Below are positions 32,886 through 42,142 of a stretch of DNA of 64,000 bases, piece by piece. Within the stretch, counting starts at the first letter, position 1. Every line of letters begins with the position of its first letter. Source of the DNA: Portulaca oleracea (Eukaryota; Streptophyta; Magnoliopsida; Caryophyllales; Portulacaceae); assembly GCA_029582165.1 (NCBI GenBank), contig CM055888.1, positions 12,530,001-12,594,000 of the forward strand, read 5' to 3'. The notes beneath the pieces were generated by a model. That model had not been told where the DNA came from. It saw only the letters and a program-made list of their open reading frames with translations, and searched no databases. Position numbers and translations under genes: made by a program.

Positions 32886-33871
32886 ACCACCACACTTTCA
32901 GATTAATTATTCCCTTTTTGTTCTGCTTCAAGGTGTACGTACGTACCACCATATGTCTTCATCTTTTGTCTTCTTGTTTCCTTTCATATACATATTTGTA
33001 CAAATTAAATTAATCAAATTTGTTATTTCTTTTTACTAATCAATAAATAATATATCATTCTCATTATTGTTCTCCTTCTAATATGGTTGCTGTTATTATT
33101 TGATTATTGTCTTTTAGCTTCATTATTAGTTTTTCCTTCAATTACCTATGTATTGTATCAGCTGGATAATTATAAGTAGTTTGAATAATCTGTTCTTAAG
33201 ATGAGGGGAAAACCAACATATTATATATAGCACTGTTGTATTTAGCTTCTAAAGAATATAATGTGTGTAAGAACCATGTGAAATTCGGAGAAATTTCCAG
33301 AGCTTACCAACGTGATGAGGCATTTAGTTAACTATTAAGTCAATCAAATTCCCGTGATATTGAAACATACATAATTCTAATTCTAACGTAATCTTTAATT
33401 TAATATGAGATAGTCACATCGGATACAAATTCTAAATCTGACTTATGAATACACTTCACCCACACAAAAATGAAGATGTGGAAGGCAATACAATGAATAC
33501 ATGCATGCGCCTTACAATAATCATAGCTTATATGCCTTGTTCTCCTTTACCCAACTTTACAGTAACTTTTTTCAAAAAAAAAAAAAAAAAAAAAAAAACT
33601 TTACAGTCACTAAAACAACGAAAGCCTGATTTCTTTCTAAACAAAAAAAAAAAAAAAAAGCTGTTGTGTAAACTTTTCACATCAACAGCAAGTGAGGGAC
33701 CCAAATTATTATTATTATTATTATCCATAGATTTAACTAAGAAAAACACATGTATTACTATTAATTGGTGTATACAGTACATCTATTTGTGTAACAGCGA
33801 TAATTTTCCATATGAATTTCATCATACTGGGATTTGAGTTGAGTTATAATCAGTCGTGACTCGTGACACAT
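32886..33871. other. 3' flank and intergenic region
   Basis: 3' untranslated sequence and then AT-rich DNA. It holds two A runs (about 33574-33598 and 33643-33659) and ATT repeats at 33706-33723. Open frames across the A runs are artefacts. Confidence 0.5.
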
Positions 33872-34180
33872 TCTCTATTTTTTTGTGCGGTAAATTGGGT
33901 GCGGTAAATGACATGGTACGGTAATATTATGGAAAGTGTGGTATGATATGGTAAGATATGATAAAATTTGTGGCAAAAATGATTGATGTGATAGATGGGG
34001 AGAGAGATTGTAAAAAGTAGAGGAGAAAAGTGAGGAGAGAGAAAAGTAAAGAAAGAGAAAGTTATGATTATTGTAATGAAGTGTGGAGTAGTATGGTATG
34101 GTATGATATGCTATGGAAGGATTGTGGTAATTGTGGAAAAATGTGGCAGGTGCGGTGTGAACCGCATAAAAGAGTAGGCC
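33872..34180. mobile_element. GCGGTA-family MITE, copy 3 (diverged)
   Basis: The right end ACCGCATAAAAGAGTAGGCC is followed by TTA. The interior has GCGGTA and GGTATGGTATG motifs and the shared AGAGGAGAAAAGTGAGGAGA block. The left end is decayed. Confidence 0.5.
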
Positions 34181-34413
34181 TTAACTATACCTTAAGTGTA
34201 TAGTTTGTTTTGTCAATGTGAAGATCATGTTTGACATAACTACTCAAGTATAACTCACTTTAATTACGTTACTTCAAGCTACTTATGTACATTGTAAATG
34301 CCTAATATGGTATGTATATCTTGGAGATATAAACCACTAGTTGACAATAGAACATGAAATGCTACTAATCAATTTGGTCAATTAGCATATCTTGATTAAG
34401 CTTGCACTATTAA

Positions 34414-34683
34414 GGCCTTGTTCTTTTATGCAGTATTCTGCGGTATGGTGTGGTGAAATTGTGGCGGGTTGTGGTGTAATTGTGACGGATTAGTGGTATG
34501 TTGTGGTGGGTTTTTTTGTGTATATATATAAATATTGTATTGGTAATTGTGAAAAGTAATTGGAAAAAGTAATTAGTGGTGGGTTGTGATAAATTGTGGT
34601 AGAATGATATTTTGCGGTGGGTTATGAAAAATTGCGGTATGCTGTGGCATCACAGTTTGCCAACCGCAGAAAAGAACAGGACC
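34414..34683. mobile_element. GCGGTA-family Harbinger-like MITE, copy 4
   Basis: The ends GGCCTTGTTCTTTTATGC and the complement of GGTCCTGTTCTTTTCTGC are flanked by TAA and TTA. It is similar to copy 1. Confidence 0.7.
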
Positions 34684-34686
34684 TTA

Positions 34687-35266
34687 GTGAAATCCAACTA
34701 TATAAGTCTATAAATATATATGAGGATATTAATGTCTTCAACCCAAAATAAGGTTGCTTGCATTTAAATTTTGGTAAGTCTGAATTGACATGACCCATAT
34801 TAAAATTATTGTTGTTATATGTACTCATAGTTTTAAATTTAAACATTTTTATACCTCTATTTTCTAAAAAAAAAAAAGGGGGAAAAAGCTAATCAGAATC
34901 TTTACAGCGTATACGATGTTGCATTGGACAAAAGTGTTAAGATTTAAATGATGTGAATGATGCAAGTTGATAAGGGGAAAATCCTGTGGTTATGTAGTTG
35001 GTGTGCTAGTTGTATGTTGTCATGCGAAAGGCCAAAGGTTTGTTTGTTGCACATGGTGCAGTTCATACATCCCTGTATACAGACAGACACACTCAGATAT
35101 CGTATCTTTTTGTAAATCCCCTATGATTCAGTGTTTGTGTCACACACTCCTCATCCCTGCACCACCTACCAATCACCATCAATCATCACATTCATCAATC
35201 ATGCACACACACATTATCAAATTCTCCAACTGTCAACAGCTCTTCATTTCTCTCTCCTTTCCCACC
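34687..35266. other. Upstream region of the 35409 gene
   Basis: No gene. The last 150 bases are C- and T-rich, as in many plant promoters. An open frame near 34967-35320 covers the promoter and TATA box and is not credible. Confidence 0.5.
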
Positions 35267-35273
35267 TATAAAA
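35267..35273 (+). promoter_or_regulatory. TATA box of the 35409 AG-peptide gene
   Basis: TATAAAA, 142 bp before the ATG. Confidence 0.6.
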
Positions 35274-35408
35274 CCACCCATTACCCCCTACCCTCCTTCA
35301 TCACCTTCCAGCTGCCCTAGCCTGCACTTTGCCACACCACATCACTTTCCTTTCTTACAATTTCCTTCAATTCTCCTTCCAAGTTTTTCAATTCAGTGTC
35401 AGTCATCA

Positions 35409-35606
35409 ATGGCGGGTAAGAATATCAACGCATTGGCATTCATCATGCTTGCTATGATCCTCTTGACCGTTGTGAATGCTCAAGATCAGGCAATGTCACC
35501 ATCACCGGCGCCCGCTGCCGGAGCTGGGTTTTCTCTCTCCGCCTCTGCCGCTGTCGTCGGTTTCTCTCTCATCTTCTCCCTTTTCTCCCTCTTCAACAAG
35601 CACTAG
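35409..35606 (+). CDS. Arabinogalactan peptide (AG-peptide)
   Basis: This is a 65-residue precursor. Residues 1-24 (MAGKNINALAF... ending VVNA) form the signal peptide. The mature peptide from 25 is QDQAMSPSPAPAAGAG, with three dipeptide Pro sites. The tail SAAVVGFSLIFSLFSLFNKH is the GPI signal. The expected product is a small lipid-anchored arabinogalactan peptide at the cell surface. It is a single exon. Its closest relative is the pseudogene at 39097 (shared NIN near the start, VNAQD, GAGFSLSASAAVV), which points to a recent local duplication. Confidence 0.88.
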   Translation: MAGKNINALAFIMLAMILLTVVNAQDQAMSPSPAPAAGAGFSLSASAAVVGFSLIFSLFSLFNKH

Positions 35607-36504
35607 GCCAAGGATTTTCAAGATTTCTTGGGTTCTACTTTTACTTTTTTCTTTCAAGAGCTGAGAGTGGTCGATGCTTAACTTATAATTAATTTGTTAC
35701 CCATTGCTTGTAATTTTACTTTGTCATTCTTACTATGTATTCACATTTGTTGTACATATGTTGAATTCTTTATGGTATTCATGTTCCATACATGAATTAC
35801 TTGTTATATGAATGAATTTTTTAAAGTTTTCACCATATGCATTTTACGTTTGGACACTTTTATCTCGTGTAATTTTCAATATTGCTTTCTAAATAAAATA
35901 CAGTACAATCAAGTTTACAAAATAACAAATTGTAAATTAAAAATTAATCTTTGGATGGTTAAATCTAGAATTAAAAAAAAAAGGAACTACATAAATCTTT
36001 TCCTTCTCGATCCATTCTACTCCACCGACTCCCTAATTTGACAATAAGGCGAAAATGAACGTTGAGAGCAAGATGTAAGAAATTTAGGTGCCCTATGACT
36101 TATGACCAAAATCTTCATCTACATTCTACACATAAGGAAGTCCTTCTAATAGACTAAAAACAGTACCAACATCAAAAGTCACTCCAAAATCTAAAACAAA
36201 ACCATCAAACATATTTTACGCATGTTTCATAAATTTGCAAATTTATGAATAGAATTATATCTATACTTTAGCTGGAAGTTGTCGAGGAAATTCAAAATGG
36301 AAGCTTACTTTAATAACAGTATACGGTAATAAGTGATGCTCTATCTTAAATCAATTTGTGTTAAGACTTAAGAGTAATAGTATATACTTAATTTATAAAC
36401 GATGTTTTTTTATCTTAACTTTCCAATGGGGATAATATTTTTAATCACGGGTCAATAGTGAGTCCAACTGTGCCGACTAATAGTCAAAAGGAAGAAAATA
36501 GTTA

Positions 36505-36679
36505 CTTCATTCGTTTCATATTAATTGTCATTTTTTGAAATTGTATAGTCAATTTTAAAATTTTTGAGTATAATTTTTTCAATAACTAGAATTATTTATT
36601 ATATAAAATTACTATTATTAAATTCGTAATAAAAATATTATCATTAAAGTAAATCACAATTAATATAGAAAGGAGTGAA
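36505..36679. mobile_element. Stowaway-like MITE
   Basis: The ends CTTCATTCGTTTCATATTAA and the complement of TTCACTCCTTTCTATATTAA are flanked by TA. It is related to the element at 32085-32347. Confidence 0.6.
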
Positions 36680-36750
36680 TACTTTGGTAGACCCTAAGAA
36701 ACCGAATTTTTAAAGTTGGGGAAAGTTAGTTAATGCAGTAATGCAAATTA

Positions 36751-36899
36751 TTATGTGTTCCCGGAGCACATGCTCCAGATTCTACAATTGTTCACCCATA
36801 TGTATTAGGTTGTTCACTCTGATTATTATGATTGTTCACTCTGATTCATATGATTGTTCACTCACAAGTATCTAGAGCACATGCTCCGGGTGCATGTAA
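36751..36899. repeat. Small foldback element with internal 22-bp repeats
   Basis: The ends TTATGTGTTCCCGGAGCACA and the complement of TTACATGCACCCGGAGCATG surround three units of ATTGTTCACTCTGATT type. The terminal GAGCACATGCTC is itself nearly palindromic. The family is unknown. Confidence 0.6.
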
Positions 36900-38580
36900 T
36901 ATATATTGATGCAGTAAGATAGCAAGCCATACAGCCCACATGAGGCTGGTTTTTCCGACATGGTAAACTATGGAGTAGCCACCCACATGAGCAAACGTGG
37001 TCTGTCTGATCATATTTACCTACGGATATGCATGTTTGAACGTAAATAATACAAATTTAGAGTATTCCGCCAAAAATGTTGTTTGTGATTTTTAACATTT
37101 TTTCGTTTGAGTATAAAATTTTTGAGTTGATCATAAATACCGAAACAATTTTTCTAAAGTTATAGTTTATAATGTTTGAATTGAACAACCAATTAATTTT
37201 ATCTAAAAGTCAAAATCAAAATGAGTACTACAAAATCTCGTTTAGGATGAGATATAAAGAAGTTGAATGTAATTATTGACTCCTAAATTTTACAATTTAA
37301 AGAGGCGGATTTCAATTAACCTAAGATAAATTAATTTTATCTATTCGTTTAATATTATTATCAATAATAAACATATATAATACTAGTATATTTGATAATG
37401 TTCTTTCTGATTTAACATTGTTTCATCTTATTATATACAATGTCTTAAATGGATTATACTATAAGAGGGTCACTTAATTATAGTTAAGTAACACATGTTT
37501 AATATCTTTTGAATGTGTAATTAAATATAAAAAGTTTAAGTATTGGCCAAAAATAATACGAAGTTGTACACCAACAATACATACTTAGGGGTGTTGGCCA
37601 AAGTACAAATTTGCATATGTTGGCCAAAAATACTCTCTGTGGGCGTGCAGAAAAAAGTTCCTATTATTTATAATCAAGACTCCCAACTTTATATTACATT
37701 TAAAAATTCTGATAGATATTAATTGTTACAGTGTTGCATTTAAAACATTATTTACATCGCCTCTTTTTCATTTATGAAATAACTATTAATTTTTGTATTA
37801 AACTTCCCTTCTAATCTTTAAAATACATCACTTTTAATTTTTACCTTCATTAATATATCATCTTAATGTCTAATATATTTAACATATAAATATATTCATA
37901 TATAGATTAGAATGTTTTTTTACGACAGATCTAAGATAGCAAGAAAAAGGAGGATTGCATGTACCCATTCGTGTTTATGACATTTATAAATCCACCCTTG
38001 ACGTTTTAAAGTTAATATTTATCCTTCCTAAGATTTTGAATCACTTTTATGTAGCTATTTTCTGGTGAATTTAACAACATTTTCGGTGAATTTGTGATTT
38101 GTAATGAAACTTATTTGCTGAAATGACGATACATTTTAACAAATAAATTTCATCACATATCCTACATTGACCAGATAATTTGCTAAATTTACCAAAAAAG
38201 TCACTAAATGAAATTGGTTCAAAACTTTAGAGAGGGTAAATATTAACTTTAAAACATAAGGGTTGAATTTAACATGTCATAAATCTACAAGTGTGTTTAC
38301 GATTTAATTATGAAATGTCCAAAATTAATTAGGTGAGGTTGTTAATAATTAGGGAATAAAATTTGTTTTGAATGATGAGTCCAACTCCCTAGGAAAGTTG
38401 AAATGGTGGTTGCACTGCACATGATGGAGTTGATACATCCATAATTCCAGATACGGAGGCAGGTGGGCAAATCTTTGTAAACCTTAGCTTAGCTAGCTAT
38501 GGTTCAGCTGTGTGCACCATCCAATCATGGCCACCACATTCATCTGATTACCCACCCACCTGCACCTATATCTCAACCTC

Positions 38581-38893
38581 CGTGAAATAATGGATTTGAG
38601 CCCAATTCAACTCCAAAAACTAGCTTAGGAGGTTGAGACACCCAAGCCATTATAAACATCACAATATGGTTGTCAAAGGCCGATGTGAGACAACTCAACA
38701 CGCCCCCCCTCACCACGAGGCGCAGACAACTGCGGGCGCGGCCCCAACATCAATGGCCGTGGCTTTGATACCATGTGAAATAATGGACTTGAGCCCAATT
38801 CATCCCTAAAAGCTAGCTTAGGAGGTTGAGACACCCAAACCATTATAAACACCATAATATGGATGTCAAATGCCGATGTAGGACAACTCAACA
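38581..38893 (-). mobile_element. TRIM (terminal-repeat retrotransposon in miniature)
   Basis: Two 120-bp direct repeats (38581-38700 and 38774-38893) flank 73 bp. On the minus strand the LTR starts TGTTGAGTTGTC. Directly after the upstream LTR is TGGTATCAAAGCC, a Met-tRNA-type primer binding site (38773-38761). A purine tract GAGGGGGGGCG lies just before the second LTR. ACCTC flanks both sides (38576-38580 and 38894-38898), the 5-bp duplication made by an LTR-retrotransposon integrase. There is no coding capacity. Its position is 69 bp upstream of the TATA box of the 39097 pseudogene. Confidence 0.88.
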
Positions 38894-38929
38894 ACCTCAA
38901 CCACCATCATGGTGCTGTCAAACAGGTGA

Positions 38930-38969
38930 TCATGGGCCCCATTTCCCTTCCCTTATTCCACCTATAAAA
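38930..38969 (+). promoter_or_regulatory. Core promoter of the 39097 pseudogene
   Basis: CATGGGCCCCA at 38930-38940 and TATAAAA at 38963-38969, 134 bp before the ATG. The layout is the same as at the 32679 gene. Confidence 0.55.
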
Positions 38970-39096
38970 TACATCCATTACCCCGCCCACTCATCTGCAG
39001 ACTGCACCTTGCCATACCATATCATATACCTACACTACTATATTCATACTCTTTAACAATCCAACTCGTTCGATCAAGTAAGTTTTTGCATCAATA

Positions 39097-39300
39097 ATGG
39101 CGGGTAACAATATCAACACATTGCCATTCGCTGCCTTCCTCCTGGTTGCTCTGCTCTCCACCATTGTGAATGCTCAAGATTAGATGACGTCACCCTCACC
39201 CGCCCCGGCTGCCGGAGCCGGCTTTTCTCTCTCTGCCTCTGCCGCCGTGGTTGCCTTCTCCCTCTTCTTCTCATTTTTCTCCCTCTTCAACCGCCATTAA
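39097..39300 (+). pseudogene. AG-peptide pseudogene with a single nonsense codon
   Basis: The frame starts at ATGGCGGGTA like its paralogues and encodes a signal peptide ending TIVNA. It meets TAG at 39181-39183 in the third codon of the mature peptide, where the paralogues have CAG (Gln of QDQ). The frame is otherwise perfect through SPSPAPAAGAGFSLSASAA and the FSLFNRH tail to TAA 39298-39300, with no other lesion. The closest paralogue is 35409. An ATG follows the stop directly, but a product from it would lack the signal peptide. It may be a very recent loss, a null allele or a read error. Confidence 0.85.
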
Positions 39301-40457
39301 ACTCAACACTTTCTCCTTTCACAGTCGGGGATCCACCTAACCGGACCATCTTAATTTACGTTAATCATTCCTTGCTTATGATTTCGGTTTTTATCCTTTC
39401 TATTGCTTCACATTTCTTGTACAAATTCAAAATTTTGTTATATTCTTTTCTACAAGTTGAATAAACATACCAATTAATTAATTTGTGATGCATTCCTATT
39501 CAACTCCCACAATTATTCTCCTCTTGTTGGTTATCTTGTTTAGTTTATGATGGACAAAAATTGAGTACCCCTTACCCTGATTTAGGCATGCAGCTATTTT
39601 TTGCGCCTTATGTTTCGCTAAATGAATTTTGACGAAGAGGAAATTGGAAGATCGAAAAGGACTTGGCTCTCTATCTCTTTGTTCTCAGTGTCACTGTTGT
39701 TTGTAGCATTTGGCAATTAACGTCTCTTGTTTTCTCTTTGCTTTCAATGCTATTCTTGCGAATTGAAGGTTGTCAAACAGGTTTAGGGTCTATACTGTAA
39801 TTTAACCCTAACCTGTCACAATCTCTCCGTTACGATTGCCATTGAATATCAAATTAAACAAGCTGGATCAATTTTTACTTTGTAATGAAAATGTCTACAC
39901 CATATTTAGCGGGTACAGTAGATATTTTCAACCCATTAATTAAATGGGCGTACGTGGTAGACTCATTTAATTAAATGAATTAGTTTCAAAATAGCGGATT
40001 TTAAAAATGTTAAATTTGACACAAAAACGACCACGACCACGACCCGACTAACCTATTAACCAACTCTAGCACAAGTTGTATTTCTTTGTAGCACATAAAA
40101 CACGCATGAACTCCTCAAAATTCATTAAAAAAAAGGTATAGTTATTAAAGTCATTGTTACAACCGGTGATATTTGAGACCTAACAATTCAAAATTGTCCA
40201 ATTTTAAACAATTTACATATGTCAACAAAAGCAATCGATTCTGACCTAGTCTAAAAACCTAAGATTTGGGTTTAAATAATAGTTATATTAAACATTAAAC
40301 TATATTGCTCATGACTAAGGGAAAACATAAGTTATATTAAACATTAAACATTAAACTATCATGATTTTCTGTGGCATATAGTTCATAGTTGGTTGGTTTA
40401 TCATGCAACAGCCTTATTAAAATCATAAGTTGGTTGGTTTATCATGTAACAGCATTA
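39301..40457. other. Intergenic region
   Basis: 3' flank of the pseudogene and then AT-rich DNA with no coding signal. A direct repeat of GTTGGTTGGTTTATCATG lies at about 40388 and 40430. Confidence 0.5.
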
Positions 40458-40736
40458 CTTGGTGACCTTGAGGATTCCATCCTTGAGGCTTCGAAGGGCA
40501 AAGCCAGGGGTAAGAGAAAGCAGAACATGTTAATGAAAGCTAAGTGGCAGCATGTCAGAGAAGCAACTTCAAGTGCTGTTCGGAGTAGTAAGGATGGTCA
40601 GAAAATTAGGATGGCCAGACAAGCGAATAGTTTGGAAGCTAACAGTCTTGATGACATCGATGCTAAGATAGATCGTTTAGCTGGGACTATTGGCAATGAT
40701 ATCGGCGTGCGATTCCCCGATGATTCACCAAACTGA
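40458..40736 (+). pseudogene. Unrecognised ORF tail in the truncated retro-insertion
   Basis: About 90 codons of a basic then acidic protein tail (SKGKARGKRKQNMLMKAKWQ, then DDIDAKIDRLAGTIGNDIGV, ending FPDDSPN). There is no reverse transcriptase motif, so it is not the end of a normal LINE ORF2. It may be the end of an ORF1. The frame stays open upstream into flanking DNA by chance. Confidence 0.4.
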
Positions 40737-40923
40737 TGTTTTGATCTTTTAGCAGCGTGTTTTGAGTTGTCTCAATCTTGGCAGTAGTGGGCGTGATCGT
40801 CCTTTTGTATTTTTATGTTAGCAGTGTTTGTTTGTAATTTTCTTGGAGGTAATTGCTAACTGTTTTTGCGGTTGCTGTGATTTGTAAAACTCTTTAGCCT
40901 TTTGGCTACCAACTATCGAAAAA
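40458..40923 (+). mobile_element. 5'-truncated LINE-like insertion
   Basis: AACAGCATTA at 40448-40457 recurs at 40924-40933, directly after an A run. The 466-bp insert holds the end of an open frame (to TGA 40736) and a 3' region ending TTAGCCTTTTGGCTACC...A(7). This is the look of a target-primed, 5'-truncated retrotransposon copy. Confidence 0.55.
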
Positions 40924-41049
40924 AACAGCATTATTAAAATTAATCAAATTTGGTAGGTTGTTCGTAGTTGGTTGGTTTATCATACTAAATTTATTCGTAG
41001 GTAGGTTGTTGCACATGCTATTTAATCATGCATTATAGTTTTTTAAGTA

Positions 41050-41279
41050 CTCTCTCGGTTTTTTTTTATTATTCACATTTTTTGAGGTCCATTTTTAATC
41101 AACAATTTCTCACATAATATTTTTTGGAAAAATATTATATTACACATTTTCAATAGTATTTTTCATTACGAATCTAATGATATCAATTTTGTTTGATGAA
41201 ACATTATATAAATTAAATCATTAAGGCCAAAGTTTTTGACACAATTACCTAGGTGAAACTTAAATAAAAATGGAGGTAG
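41050..41279. mobile_element. Stowaway-like MITE
   Basis: The ends CTCTCTCGGTTTTT and the complement of CTACCTCCATTTTT are flanked by TA. An inner ACCTAGGTG block matches the MITE at 6519-6749 in inverse orientation. Confidence 0.6.
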
Positions 41280-41550
41280 TATCAAATGATGACCCATTAT
41301 GTATTATGTAATTTTTAATAAATATCAAACAGTGCTCTAATGCATGATAGTATACATAAAGAAGCTGATGTTCGCGCATTTATGGATTTTGAAATCCTAA
41401 ACCTAAACCATATTATATGGTTAATTAACTGTTAAACCGGCGAATCGATTTTGAAATCTGGAAACCTAATCCAAGCCAAAACCGTTGGTTAACCATATAT
41501 AATGTGCAGTTTATGATTAACCATGGTTCCTTGAAATTTACTATAATATC

Positions 41551-42119
41551 TGTTAGGAAAGTGTCCTAAAATCACCAAATCTCTTGATCTCACAATTATT
41601 TGTTTCCTAATTATATTAGGATATTATTTAGGTTTCCTTATTGTGTTGGGTTTCCTAATTGTATTAGATTTTAAATCTATTTGGAGTGGGAGTCAAGTTA
41701 GGTTATAGGGAGTTCTCCCTATAAATAGGGTGCATGTTTCTCCACCAAAAACACATCGGTAAACACAGAGAGCTAGAGAGAGAAAAAATATTGAGAGAGA
41801 AAGCGGTCTCACCAATATTTTCCCCAGTGTATCCTGAGAGATTGTGAGTTGAGTGTTAAGAGATTGTTATTGTAATCTCCTTTGTGGATCGCATCACACC
41901 ATGTGATAGTGATCAGGTTGTACTCCTCCTTTCTCATAGTGGATTATTTTCTGTTGTCGTCAGTAGGTTTTTCTCCGAGTTCTTGGTTTCCCACGTAATT
42001 ACAGTGTTTGATTTTATCGCTTATTTTTCGTTCCTAAATTTTGTCGTAATATCCGTCATCTCGTTTTCGATTCTATTATTCGCTTCCGCTGTTACCTTGC
42101 TACTCACTTTTCTCTAACA
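41551..42119 (+). repeat. 5' LTR of the 41551 Copia element
   Basis: 569 bp. TATAAATA at 41720-41727 is the likely LTR promoter, followed by GA-rich leader sequence. Confidence 0.9.
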
Positions 42120-42142
42120 AGTGGTATCAGAGCAAGGTAGAG

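Larger units (their letters stand above)
35607..38580. other. AT-rich intergenic region with small repeats
   Basis: No gene is seen. It contains the Stowaway-like MITE at 36505-36679 and the foldback repeat at 36751-36899. A CCAAT-containing stretch at about 38520 would have been the distal promoter of the 39097 copy before the TRIM inserted. Confidence 0.5.

Noticed and set aside
33445..33837. 130-codon open frame with Lys runs
   Set aside because: It depends on two long A runs and has no protein-like composition outside them.
34967..35320. 117-codon open frame upstream of the 35409 gene
   Set aside because: It covers the TATA box and leader of the AG-peptide gene. Composition is promoter-like.
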